This document shows positions 16,402 to 25,189 of a stretch of 64,000 nt of DNA, one piece after another (position 1 is the stretch's first letter; each line of letters opens with the position of its first letter). The stretch is from assembly GCA_907163075.1 (NCBI GenBank), contig CAJQTY010000003.1, positions 672,637 to 736,636 of the forward strand. Reading direction: 5' to 3'. The notes beneath the pieces are model-generated. The model saw only the letters and a list, made by a program, of their open reading frames with translations. It made no database searches and was not told the DNA's origin. The stretch is from an uncultured Rhodocyclaceae bacterium. Its GTDB lineage: Bacteria > Pseudomonadota > Gammaproteobacteria > Burkholderiales > Rhodocyclaceae. The translations under genes were made by a program, and so were the position numbers.

Positions 16402-16420
16402 GTGGCTCAAAATCTGCGCC
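16402..16420 (-). promoter_or_regulatory. Operator-like site D, upstream of the HIRAN gene
   Basis: On the minus strand GGCGCAGATTTTGAGCCAC matches the motif also found at 18780, 25171 and 26212 (consensus GGCKCAN5TGAGCCAC). It lies between the 355-aa gene and the HIRAN start. Confidence 0.7.
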
Positions 16421-16434
16421 GCCCCCAGATCAGT

Positions 16435-17502
16435 TCACCTGGGCATCCAGAGATAGCCCTGCAACCATAATCGCCCCTCGATATCCTGGCCAATTTGCGG
16501 CGGAGCTTCACCCGACCAAGCCCTCCGAGTGATCAGAATGTCCAGGTCAGCATCCTCATCACCGAAGCGCATTACCGTCGCGCGTACCCGCCAACCATCC
16601 TGGCCCAACCAATCCTTGAACTCGGTCACCGATTTCACCGGCGCGTGGAAGCTGTAGTCATCGACGTCCCAACCACTGACTGGCAGAAACATTGCGGCAC
16701 CATCCATGCTCATGGTGCAAGCGGCCTCATGAGGTTCCTCACCCTCTTTCAATCGCTGATTCATCCAAGCCACCTCATCGGGATGGCGGTTGATCTTCCA
16801 CTCATGCTTCTCAGCCGGGCCGGCGTTGTAGGCCATGCCGGAAAAGATAAAATCGTAATCCTTGCCCGTTTCGTACCAAACCCGATTGATCAGGTACTGC
16901 GTATCGAAGAACGTCACTTCACCTTCGCCCCAGCTTGCGGCGATCTGGGCTTCCAGTCCGCCCTCCCAAACGTTGACCTCGCGCAAGGTCAAGGTGTGCT
17001 GGCTGCCTGTGGCAAAGAAAGGGAAGAGGCTGACGATCATGTTGGCCTCCTTTTCGACACGGAGAATCAGTGCCAGCCCCTGAACGCGCAGCGGCCAAAC
17101 CAGCTGAAATCCCTTCGGCCAGTTGTCCGGTACCGATCGGGCCGGTTTTCGATCTTCGCCGTACCCTGTTTGCACCAGAGCGTTCGAGACGATTTCAGGC
17201 AGGCGGCCCATCAGTTCCTTCGAGTCCTCGACAAACGAATCCCAGTGCGAGCCCAAGTAATGTTGTGCATCCGCCCCTTCGGGGACGAAAGTCGATGCCG
17301 GCCAGGGAAGCATTTCGCGGGCAGGCTCCTGCGGCTCAACGGCAGTGGGCACATCCTTTTCCAGGGATTCACGGCGAATCAATGCCTCGCCAGCACCATC
17401 AAATGCGATGCCGAGATAATCCGTGCCAACAAATGTTACGGTTCCCAATCCATGCAGCCCATGCTCGATACGGCTGCCGACCACCAAATTTCGCGTATCC
17501 AT
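16435..17502 (-). CDS. Uncharacterised 355-aa protein adjacent to RtcB
   Basis: The first 50 residues (VGSRIEHGLHGLGTVTFVGTDYLGIAF) look like a small beta-barrel of the kind seen in CarD/TRCF-type or DUF3553 modules that contact RNA polymerase or nucleic acid; this resemblance is by pattern only. The remaining 300 residues, with several tryptophans and acidic stretches, match nothing I recognise. GGGAGA before the ATG is a good ribosome-binding site. It begins 25 bp after rtcB on the same strand, so it probably works with the RNA ligase. No membrane segments. Confidence 0.65.
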   Translation of the reverse strand: MDTRNLVVGSRIEHGLHGLGTVTFVGTDYLGIAFDGAGEALIRRESLEKDVPTAVEPQEPAREMLPWPASTFVPEGADAQHYLGSHWDSFVEDSKELMGRLPEIVSNALVQTGYGEDRKPARSVPDNWPKGFQLVWPLRVQGLALILRVEKEANMIVSLFPFFATGSQHTLTLREVNVWEGGLEAQIAASWGEGEVTFFDTQYLINRVWYETGKDYDFIFSGMAYNAGPAEKHEWKINRHPDEVAWMNQRLKEGEEPHEAACTMSMDGAAMFLPVSGWDVDDYSFHAPVKSVTEFKDWLGQDGWRVRATVMRFGDEDADLDILITRRAWSGEAPPQIGQDIEGRLWLQGYLWMPR

Positions 17503-17527
17503 TATTTCTCCCTGCCCTTTCGTCGCA

Positions 17528-18724
17528 CTACCCCTTCACGCAAACCACTTGCTTCAGGGTATGTAGCGTTTCGGTGAGATCCTTCTGGTTCTCCATCACA
17601 GCATCAATATCCTTGTAGGCGCCGGGGATTTCGTCGATGACGCCACTGTCCTTGCGACAGATCACCCCATCGGTCTGCCGCGCGAGATCGGCTTCGGTGA
17701 ACTGCTTTTCGGCCGCAGTGCGGCTCATCCGGCGGCCGGCACCATGGGCGCTGGAAGTAAAACTTTCCGGGTTGCCCAAGCCGCGAACTATGTAGCTGCG
17801 CGCCCCCATGCTGCCCGGGATGATCCCCATGTCGCCTTCGCGCGCCCGGATGGCGCCCTTACGGGTTACCCAGACATCCGCGCCGAAGTGATGCTCCCGA
17901 GCCACATAGTTGTGATGACAGTTCACCACCTCACTGGTGACATCGAAGGGTGGCAGGTGGCGCTTGAGTGCCGCCAGCACCAGATCGACCATGCATTGCC
18001 GGTTCTGCAAGGCATATTCCTGCGCCCAATGCACCGCCTCGACGTAGTCGTCGAAATGCTCGGTGCCTTCAGGGAGGTAGGCGAGATCACGATCCGGCAA
18101 CTGGATCATCCAGCGCTCCATGTCCTTGCGGGCCAGCTGGATGAAGTATCCGGCCATCGCATTACCAATACCGCGACTCCCCGAGTGCAGCATGACCCAC
18201 ACCTGATTGGACTCATCCAGGCAAACCTCAATGAAGTGGTTGCCACCGCCGAGGGTGCCGAGTTGCTTGACCCACTTGGTCGTGCCGCAGATGGTCTTTT
18301 CCAGCGTCGGATGCTTTTGCAGGATTCGACTCAGACCCGTTGCGAACGGCAGGGCTTGATCCTCGAACGACCGTCGGTTGTTATGCATGCCTCGACCAAC
18401 GGGAACGTCCCTGCTGATCTGGTCGAAGACCCCCTTCAAGGATTTTTCGTCCAGATCAGTGGCCGTGATGGAAAGCCGACATGCCACCATGCCGCAGCCA
18501 ATATCGACGCCGACTGCAGCAGGAATGATGGCCTTGTGGGTGGCGATCACTGATCCAATCGTCGCCCCAATGCCAAGATGGACGTCGGGCATGGCCGCGA
18601 CGTGATGATGAATGAAGGGCAGGCTGGCGATATTGGCCAGCTGCTGCTTGGAATTGTCATCGACATCGTCGGTCCAGATTTTGACCGGCACTCTCTTGTC
18701 GGTCAGAACTTGCTTGATCGGCAT
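17528..18724 (-). CDS. rtcB: RtcB-family RNA-splicing/repair ligase
   Basis: A 398-residue protein of the RtcB family, which joins RNA 2',3'-cyclic phosphate or 3'-phosphate ends to 5'-hydroxyl ends using Mn2+ and GTP. Signature blocks are present in order: AMPDVHLGIGATIGSV, VGVDIGCGM (metal-binding cysteine), LGGGNHFIEV, LHSGSRGIGN, CHHNYVAREHH, GSMGARSYIV and SAHGAGRRMSR, which contains the guanylylated histidine. GAGGGGG precedes the ATG. It follows the SMC/Wadjet-like operon after 81 bp, with its own copy of the operator motif at 18780..18798. The context suggests repair of RNA cut during phage attack or by a defence nuclease. Confidence 0.93.
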   Translation of the reverse strand: MPIKQVLTDKRVPVKIWTDDVDDNSKQQLANIASLPFIHHHVAAMPDVHLGIGATIGSVIATHKAIIPAAVGVDIGCGMVACRLSITATDLDEKSLKGVFDQISRDVPVGRGMHNNRRSFEDQALPFATGLSRILQKHPTLEKTICGTTKWVKQLGTLGGGNHFIEVCLDESNQVWVMLHSGSRGIGNAMAGYFIQLARKDMERWMIQLPDRDLAYLPEGTEHFDDYVEAVHWAQEYALQNRQCMVDLVLAALKRHLPPFDVTSEVVNCHHNYVAREHHFGADVWVTRKGAIRAREGDMGIIPGSMGARSYIVRGLGNPESFTSSAHGAGRRMSRTAAEKQFTEADLARQTDGVICRKDSGVIDEIPGAYKDIDAVMENQKDLTETLHTLKQVVCVKG

Positions 18725-18779
18725 TTACTACCCCCTCTATGTACGCACCTTATCGCATGTGCGTATTGTCAAGGAGCAG

Positions 18780-18798
18780 GTGGCTCAAATACTGAGCC
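18780..18798 (-). promoter_or_regulatory. Operator-like site C, upstream of rtcB
   Basis: On the minus strand GGCTCAGTATTTGAGCCAC contains a perfect inverted repeat GGCTCA-N5-TGAGCC, the most symmetrical of the four sites. It lies in the 81-bp gap between the jetD-like gene and rtcB. Confidence 0.75.
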
Positions 18799-18805
18799 TA
18801 GAAAT

Positions 18806-19666
18806 CTATATTGGGCGACTGTGGAAGAATTCTTGGGGAAGTCCTTTGCCGGCGGTATGGATGACTTCCCACAGCGGGGCAATGCGGGAGTCCCCTTTCA
18901 AATGTTGCAAGGCATGGGAGGCGGTTGCCACCTGTTCCAAATAGCGCTTGGCGATACCATGCGTCTGAATCAATGTCCCCAAGTCCTGTAACGACGGCGC
19001 CAGTAACTTATCAAGCCTGGGCAATCCTGAGGCAATAACCAAGCCGGCAGGGTCATAGTCTACGAAGGCATAAACCGGCAGGATTGTGCTCTCGATCAGA
19101 GCATGAATTGTGTCGGCCCGCGCGCCCCCTTGAGTATCCCCACGGTAGACCACCAGCGGATCGCGCGCCGGCAGGCTGTCCATTACATCCGCATCAACGT
19201 TGTGAAGCTCATCGAACGTCTGCAAGTTTTCGATCACCAGCAGAGCATCGTGGCCGATTTCATGCCCGAGCACCGTCGCTAAATCCAGGCCAAGATCGGC
19301 GCGATACGGAAGATCCCAACTACCGCCTGCGACATGTAGCGTGTGCCCAGGTAAAGTTTTCAACCTTAGCCGGCCGACGCCGACAGAACGGCCAGCGAAT
19401 TTTTCATCACGTGCGAGCTGGAGGCTTTGGGCTCTGCCGAGGTGCTTCCAGCTTTCAGACGTTGTCGTGGTGGAGTCAATGCCCATTTCGCCCTGAAGAA
19501 TCCGCCCAATTTCCCGCTTGTCCTCTTCCGTGAATACGAGCGAGGCGCCCTGTTTCATTCCCAGGTTGTATTCGGCGCAGAAGGCACTGATTGATCGCCC
19601 TGCGGAGAACCGACCATCCAGCGAATGAAATATGCGCAGCAACGTATTGATGAGTCGTTTGTCCAT
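18806..19666 (-). CDS. jetD: JetD/MksG-like TOPRIM nuclease subunit
   Basis: A 286-residue protein with a TOPRIM-like C-terminal half: ALLVIENLQTFDEL (catalytic glutamate), VVYRGDTQGG and VYAFVDYDPAGL (DxDxxG). This is the pattern of DUF2220/JetD proteins, the DNA-cleaving subunit of Wadjet/MksBEFG systems that linearise plasmids. The N-terminal part is helical. It is shorter than the usual JetD of about 380-400 residues. The ATG overlaps the jetA-like stop (TGATG at 19664..19668), and GGAG lies eight bases upstream. It is the last gene of the four-gene SMC operon. Confidence 0.8.
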   Translation of the reverse strand: MDKRLINTLLRIFHSLDGRFSAGRSISAFCAEYNLGMKQGASLVFTEEDKREIGRILQGEMGIDSTTTTSESWKHLGRAQSLQLARDEKFAGRSVGVGRLRLKTLPGHTLHVAGGSWDLPYRADLGLDLATVLGHEIGHDALLVIENLQTFDELHNVDADVMDSLPARDPLVVYRGDTQGGARADTIHALIESTILPVYAFVDYDPAGLVIASGLPRLDKLLAPSLQDLGTLIQTHGIAKRYLEQVATASHALQHLKGDSRIAPLWEVIHTAGKGLPQEFFHSRPI

Positions 19667-20883
19667 CACGCAGGCTCCACGAGCACATCACTGACAAAGA
19701 CGTTGCCGCTGAATATCGGATCAGCCGTCTCTTTGGCGACAACGACAATCGCGAGCTCCCGCTTCTTCCTCGGCCCAAGATCCTCAAGCACACACTGCAA
19801 CCAGACAGAAACGCTCATGTCGCCCAGTTCAGTGGGGTGTTCGATATACCACTCCAAGGCGGATGTTCGGAGATTCTCGGTTTTACAGGAGGCAATAAGA
19901 CGCTCGATCGCCTGCTGGTAGGGACGGCTCTCAAGCAGTACGCTGGGTACCGAATCTTCTTCAAGCAGGCTACCTCGTGGCCGCTCAACGGACAGGCGCA
20001 GCACTGGTGGCGCAATATCGCCCGCCAGATCGGCGAGCGCATCCGTGTATTCGGCGTCACGTACCCATGGGTGGCTGTATATCGAAATGCCAGATGCCTT
20101 AAGCAGCCATGGCTGCGGATGTGCCGTTTCGTCCCACTCCTGCAACTCATAAACCGGATGGCGCTCCAAGTAGAGCCAGAGGCTGCGCACCCTGCGAGTG
20201 CGTTCCTCGATTTCGCGGTACTCAAACAGGTATTGCTTTAGAATTTCCAGGATGTCGTTCAAGTTCTGCCGGAACGAGGGGAGCCGTTCCTGCAATTGGG
20301 CGCGGAACATCCCGGCAATGTTAGCGAACGCACCCTGAGTTTGTATCCGCTCGCCCAACTCGGAAAGAGTAAATAACTCGATCGCCCGCACCACCTTTTC
20401 CGTGCGGCCAATGTAATAGGCATTCTGGCGCTTCTTCTCAGCAAGCGTACTCACGTTGCCGAAGCGGTTTTCCACCAGGGTTCTGAGATGCGCCAGATCG
20501 GCAGCGATGTTGTCGGAAATCTCATAAATGGACTGGCGGATCTCGTCTTCAATCCGCTCGCGATCCTCTATTTGTCCTTCATGAGCAACGTTGAACAGGG
20601 CATCTGTCAGCTGCTCCAATCGCTCGAAGGCAACACCCAAATCAGAACCAATGCCATATAGCCGTTCGATGTTGAGCGCGGCATCGAGGAAACGGCGCAG
20701 CGTGGTATGCAGGGTGTAAGCGTCCTCACCACGAGGAATAAGCACCTTGTGCTGTTGCAGAAGCTCGATACCCCGAGCACTGTCTTCGTCTTTGATCAGC
20801 TCGCCGTTGTAATAGGCCTGAGAGACCAGATGCTGGTGGCTGGCCAGACGCCCAATGAGGTGCTTTACGCCGTCACGGCTCAA
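19666..20883 (-). CDS. jetA: JetA/MksF-like kleisin subunit
   Basis: A 405-residue helical protein with a winged-helix-like N terminus (IGRLASHQHLVSQAYYNGELIKDEDSA...) and a middle segment LRTLVENRFGNVSTLAEKKRQNAYYIGRTEKVV. Kleisins bridge the SMC head domains. The identification rests mainly on operon position and size rather than strong motifs. It begins with TTG, supported by GGGAGG six bases upstream, and overlaps both neighbours by a few bases, which indicates coupled translation. Confidence 0.68.
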   Translation of the reverse strand: MSRDGVKHLIGRLASHQHLVSQAYYNGELIKDEDSARGIELLQQHKVLIPRGEDAYTLHTTLRRFLDAALNIERLYGIGSDLGVAFERLEQLTDALFNVAHEGQIEDRERIEDEIRQSIYEISDNIAADLAHLRTLVENRFGNVSTLAEKKRQNAYYIGRTEKVVRAIELFTLSELGERIQTQGAFANIAGMFRAQLQERLPSFRQNLNDILEILKQYLFEYREIEERTRRVRSLWLYLERHPVYELQEWDETAHPQPWLLKASGISIYSHPWVRDAEYTDALADLAGDIAPPVLRLSVERPRGSLLEEDSVPSVLLESRPYQQAIERLIASCKTENLRTSALEWYIEHPTELGDMSVSVWLQCVLEDLGPRKKRELAIVVVAKETADPIFSGNVFVSDVLVEPA

Positions 20884-21509
20884 AACAACCTCCCGGTTTC
20901 GCCCTCGGATTCCTGGTCCTGCGCCTCACGGATGGCTTGTTCATTCTCGGCAAGGAAATCCACCACCTCGTAGAAGTAATCGATCTTGCCGGTCACCTCG
21001 AAGCGGTCCCCTTGTCGATCTGGGATCAGGTAGCCACTCTTCACCATCTGCTGCAACAACCGATCCAGAAGTGTGCGTAGGCTGGCATCGCTGGATGCGA
21101 ACTCTTTCCCCAGGGAGGCGAACCCCCGCAAAATCTCACCCAGATGCGGGTTCTCCGAAATGTGTAACAGTGTTTTCGGGAAATCGATCACATCGCCCGT
21201 GCCAAGGGTTCGGTCGGCACGTTGGGCCTGCATGATCAAATTAAGGAAGCCGAGCACTGGCCGAAGCTCATGTTTCACCTCCTTGAACAGGGAGCGGATT
21301 TCTGTCCGCTCACGCGGACCAACCGCGCGGTGGGCTGCGTAATAGGCTTCTCCGTGAGCGGTGGCGGCCAGACGACGGCCGATCTGGGTCAGGTAACCGT
21401 CCACCTGGCGACGCGTTGACTCGTCTTCAAGGTAGGAAAATAGATCGGGGTAGGCCGTGCGGCAAATGAACGCCCCTTCCAGAAGTTTGATGACCGTGGC
21501 TTCAAACAT
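20880..21509 (-). CDS. jetB: JetB/MksE-like KITE (winged-helix) subunit
   Basis: A 209-residue helical protein with a C-terminal winged-helix-like end (LLDRLLQQMVKSGYLIPDRQGDRFEVTGKIDYFYEVVDFLAENE), as expected for the small KITE subunit that binds the kleisin in Wadjet, MukE and MksE complexes. The start at 21509 has AGGAGG five bases upstream and overlaps the SMC gene by 8 bp. Assignment depends on operon context, size and fold pattern. Confidence 0.68.
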   Translation of the reverse strand: MFEATVIKLLEGAFICRTAYPDLFSYLEDESTRRQVDGYLTQIGRRLAATAHGEAYYAAHRAVGPRERTEIRSLFKEVKHELRPVLGFLNLIMQAQRADRTLGTGDVIDFPKTLLHISENPHLGEILRGFASLGKEFASSDASLRTLLDRLLQQMVKSGYLIPDRQGDRFEVTGKIDYFYEVVDFLAENEQAIREAQDQESEGETGRLF

Positions 21510-24500
21510 GGGTCGCCTCCTGACGGAAGGTTGCGAGCCGACGTCCCTCCTGTATCGCATAGCGATTCTTTAGAAGTGCCAGGATCTCGGGCTCGGGGTC
21601 AGGGAAGGCAGAAACCAAATGAATATGGTTGTCGGCCAGCATGTCCAACAGCACCCGAACATTGTCCAGATCGAGGTCGCGGAGTTCGTCCAATGCCCAG
21701 ACCAGTTGCACCGGCTGACCGGCGCGAATCTTGTTGATTAAGCCCACGAAAACCACGCAAAGAATGAGATAGGAAAGGCCATTGCTGGAAGCATCGCGCA
21801 GTTGCCCTTCGTCTTTCACTGTCTTCCTGGGCTGACCTACTTCTTCGATATCGATTTCCAGGCCAAGCAAATCTTCCAACTTCACATCCAGCGTGTGGCG
21901 CCCTTGTAGCCAATCGCTCACTTGATCCACTGCGTCGGCGAAAGTGATGCCTGGCAGGTCGTTGGCATCTTTGCCAGCCCAAACACTGTATTCCTCGTCC
22001 AGCAGCCTGATTTTGTCCCAACCGTCCAGGCTGTCGAACGACGTGGTGACCCGCACGGCAACGCTACTGATGAAGCGAAAGCGGGTGGATGCCGCCATGT
22101 TGTCCTGCAAATCCTTCGAGAATATGCCGACCTTGCGCTTGAAGCCATCAAGGCGATCATGGAACTCGTGGATGCCAGAGGCAAAGTTACGGCACTGGCT
22201 CAAGAGCAATCTGCGCGCATTTTCATGCTCAGTGTCGAACCATTCCCGCAGAGGGGCAAGCCAAAGGAAAGGAGAGGCACTTTCTTGGTCCGGTCCAAAG
22301 TCCAGACGTTTCTTGTCGTAAAACTGGTAGGGCGTGGTGCCCGGCGTTTCAAAGAAAACGCGCTTGATCGGGGCCAGCGCCTCCCGCGCCCGCGCTTCCT
22401 CATTTTGGATGTCCAGGAGCAGCCGATCCATGTCTGCCTCCAACGCATCCTGATCGCGCAGTGGCTTCGCCATTGGTCCGAAGGGGTCTGCCGGCCAGCG
22501 TGTCAGTTTGTCTCGGCGCTTGACGACGAAGCTATGGAGTTTTTCTACCCTGGCCTTTTCCCGGTTAACTTGGCCTAACGTCTTGTCCAATTCACCGTGT
22601 TTGATCTCACGCGCCTTCCGCGCATTGGACTGTTGATCCAGCAACTCGTGGACGCTGTCCTCTGCCGTCGTTAGCTCCGCTTCCTTGTCGGGGCGAGTCG
22701 CCCACTCAGACACCAGCCAGCGACGCCAATCGCCGACCTTGGCTTCATTGGAACGGGCTTTCTGTAGTTTTTCCTGCGCCTCCGTTTTCTCTTTCTGCAG
22801 CTTTTCGAGCGATGCCGTGTCCACGCCTTGCGCCTTCAATGCCGATTCCAGTTCCTTATTCAGCGCACCGATGTCCTGATCGCAGGACGATTTCGCGGCT
22901 GCAATGATCTGATCGATCTCACCGATTTCGGCTTTGACCTGCGCATCAATTGCCGCCAGGCGACCTTTCAGATCGTTTTCAAGGGTCTGCTTGCGGGAGT
23001 TTCGGGTGGATTTCAGCGTAGCCAAGGCCTGCTTATGCTTCTCCAGCGATTGCTGGACTTCCTGCAGTTTCTGTCGAGCCCGGGTGCCCGCCTGGCGAAT
23101 GTCTTCGGCCAATGCACGCTCCGCTGCCTCGAACGCTGTCCGGCATGACCGCACCGTGTTGTCGGCTTGGATATGAACGCGTTGCTTGTCCTCGGCAGCA
23201 GCGTTCGATTGGCGGACGCGCTCGGACTGGGCTTCCAGTTCCTTTTCCTTGGCCTTCGCATCGCGCTGATGTCGCGCGATCGAGCGATCGGCCTCCTCGA
23301 TCCTCTGCCGAAGCGCCTCCTCATCGCCTACCCTCGGGACATCGAGCACCGCCAGATCCAGCCCGATGCCGTACAAGGAGCGGGCATCCTCACTGACCAG
23401 AGTGGGCGTCAGGTCCGTGCGTAGCAACAGTTCCTCGGGCACCACCCGTGCAATATCCCTGGTCCAGTCAGGCCGGAATTCGCGCAGGAAATGAAGCAGC
23501 GTGCCAGGGGCAGCGTCTCGCAGGGAGAGCAGATGTTCTCGATCCGCTTGATCCTGCTTTTCTCGTTCTCGGATGTCCTGAATTTGGTCATCGGTGGCAC
23601 GGAAAGTATCGACTTCCGTCTGCTGTGATCCCTTTGCTTCCTCATACGATTGCGAAGCCGTGGCAGCCAACGCAACAGCGGCTTCAAGCTCGATGCGAGC
23701 GTTCTCCTTGGCTTCAACGAAATGAGGAGATGGCTGTGGATGCTCAACCGCTTGCTTTAGGCTGCCTACCTGTTCGGCGATTTCTTCCTTGCCGTTGTTG
23801 AGGGTTTCTTCCTGTCGCTCGAATTCTGCTGAAATGTTTTGCCAGGCTTCTTCAGCATCCAGCCTGGCCTGAGCATCTTCTTCCTTACCTCTGACCCGAA
23901 TGGGTTCCTTGAGAGCATTCTTTTCCCGCTCGAGGATGTGGAACGTTTCGGTGCGCTGGTTGCGCAATTCGGCATAGCGATTGGCCAGGTCCTGGGACTC
24001 ACCCAGCAGGGCTTTTTCCCGCTTGTCTTTGGAATCCAGATCTTCGGCCAATTGCGGCAAGGCATCCACCAAACGGGCAAGCGCCGGCAGATCTTCTTTT
24101 TCGTAGGCGCGCTGTTGCCGGTCCAATGCCTGAAGAGTGCCTTTCAGGCTTTTCACCAGACCTTCTGCCTCGCCCAACTGACTGCTGATTTCGCGCAGTC
24201 GCGTATTGGTTGTGTCCTCCAGGAGTTGCATCTCCCCCTGAATCTCGTCTCCCCGCACCTTGGCCTGTTCAATCGCAACTTCATGAACCTGCTGCAACCG
24301 GGCGAAATCCGTATGGACAGCCTGAAGTCGTCGTGCAGCTTCTTCATGGCGCATTTGTGATTCTTGAAAATCGCGCATGCGTCCGGTCTGCTCCATCACT
24401 GCCGCATAGGCTCGGTACTCTCGCACCCAGTCCTTCATAGTGGATTTGCTGGATTCGAGCCGGATACTGGTCTTGTCATCGACGATGCAGGAAACGATCA

Positions 24501-25128
24501 TCCGTTTGATATCGCGGAAATGCGTTACCCGCGAAAACATTCCGGTCACGATCTTTTCGACATGGCTCAAGCGACTGCCTGGCCCGACGAATGAGAAATT
24601 GGCCGCCAGCGTTCGATGATCGCGATTTCCAGAAACCGCGTTCTGGATGATCGCCCGGTAATCCGAGAGGGCAGTGATTTGCTCGGAACAGTACTCGCCA
24701 CGCTTCCTGATGTGGCGGTTGAGATCAGGGCCGATCACCAGATCACCAAACTCGTCGCGGAATCGCTCCAAGGCAAATGGCTGGTCGATAAACCGGTAGT
24801 AAACGCTTTCGCCAGATCGGGATGCATGTAACACCACCATGCACAGCTTGCCGCGCCGGCTGTACTCGAACACGATGAAAGAAGTCGTGTGGGGCAGGTA
24901 ATACTGCACGAAAGACTGATTTACACCTCCGCCCTGCACCAGCTTGTTCGGGCTTTCCCCGTAAAACAGCGGAATCAGTCGCAGCAACGAGGTTTTGCCC
25001 ACGCCATTAGCGCCGGTGAGCGAGGTATGCCCGTCAAGCTTCAACTCAGTGAGAGCGCCCTTACGGTAGGCATCAATGAGGATTAGCCGCTGCAGGGCAT
25101 AAAAATCAGCTTCTGAGGTATTCAACAA
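21502..25128 (-). CDS. jetC: SMC/MukB-like ATPase, JetC of a Wadjet-like system
   Basis: About 1208 residues in SMC layout. An N-terminal head has Walker A GANGVGKTSLL at about 39-49. Two long coiled-coil arms (ELEAQSERVRQSNAAAE and similar) flank a central hinge. The C-terminal head has an ABC-signature-like SSNGLSYLI and Walker B LVWALDELRDLD. Together with JetB-, JetA- and JetD-like genes behind it, this is a condensin-type anti-plasmid/anti-phage complex. The gene order C-B-A-D differs from the common A-B-C-D. I placed the start at the TTG at 25128, preceded by AGGAAGGG; the frame is open to a TTG at 25179, which would overlap the operator. The Wadjet subtype is undetermined. Confidence 0.85.
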   Translation of the reverse strand: MLNTSEADFYALQRLILIDAYRKGALTELKLDGHTSLTGANGVGKTSLLRLIPLFYGESPNKLVQGGGVNQSFVQYYLPHTTSFIVFEYSRRGKLCMVVLHASRSGESVYYRFIDQPFALERFRDEFGDLVIGPDLNRHIRKRGEYCSEQITALSDYRAIIQNAVSGNRDHRTLAANFSFVGPGSRLSHVEKIVTGMFSRVTHFRDIKRMIVSCIVDDKTSIRLESSKSTMKDWVREYRAYAAVMEQTGRMRDFQESQMRHEEAARRLQAVHTDFARLQQVHEVAIEQAKVRGDEIQGEMQLLEDTTNTRLREISSQLGEAEGLVKSLKGTLQALDRQQRAYEKEDLPALARLVDALPQLAEDLDSKDKREKALLGESQDLANRYAELRNQRTETFHILEREKNALKEPIRVRGKEEDAQARLDAEEAWQNISAEFERQEETLNNGKEEIAEQVGSLKQAVEHPQPSPHFVEAKENARIELEAAVALAATASQSYEEAKGSQQTEVDTFRATDDQIQDIREREKQDQADREHLLSLRDAAPGTLLHFLREFRPDWTRDIARVVPEELLLRTDLTPTLVSEDARSLYGIGLDLAVLDVPRVGDEEALRQRIEEADRSIARHQRDAKAKEKELEAQSERVRQSNAAAEDKQRVHIQADNTVRSCRTAFEAAERALAEDIRQAGTRARQKLQEVQQSLEKHKQALATLKSTRNSRKQTLENDLKGRLAAIDAQVKAEIGEIDQIIAAAKSSCDQDIGALNKELESALKAQGVDTASLEKLQKEKTEAQEKLQKARSNEAKVGDWRRWLVSEWATRPDKEAELTTAEDSVHELLDQQSNARKAREIKHGELDKTLGQVNREKARVEKLHSFVVKRRDKLTRWPADPFGPMAKPLRDQDALEADMDRLLLDIQNEEARAREALAPIKRVFFETPGTTPYQFYDKKRLDFGPDQESASPFLWLAPLREWFDTEHENARRLLLSQCRNFASGIHEFHDRLDGFKRKVGIFSKDLQDNMAASTRFRFISSVAVRVTTSFDSLDGWDKIRLLDEEYSVWAGKDANDLPGITFADAVDQVSDWLQGRHTLDVKLEDLLGLEIDIEEVGQPRKTVKDEGQLRDASSNGLSYLILCVVFVGLINKIRAGQPVQLVWALDELRDLDLDNVRVLLDMLADNHIHLVSAFPDPEPEILALLKNRYAIQEGRRLATFRQEATHV

Positions 25129-25170
25129 AGATCCCTTCCTCCCATTACGAGCCAACACCCTATCAGCGAG

Positions 25171-25189
25171 GTGGCTCAAATACTGCGTC
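25171..25189 (-). promoter_or_regulatory. Operator-like site B, upstream of the SMC operon
   Basis: On the minus strand GACGCAGTATTTGAGCCAC lies between the WYL stop and the SMC start, 43 bp from the chosen TTG. It shares the TTTGAGCCAC half with sites C and D. Confidence 0.72.

Noticed and set aside
25128-25179. Longer JetC start at the TTG at 25179
   Set aside because: It would place the start inside the operator-like site and lacks a ribosome-binding site, while AGGAAGGG supports the TTG at 25128.
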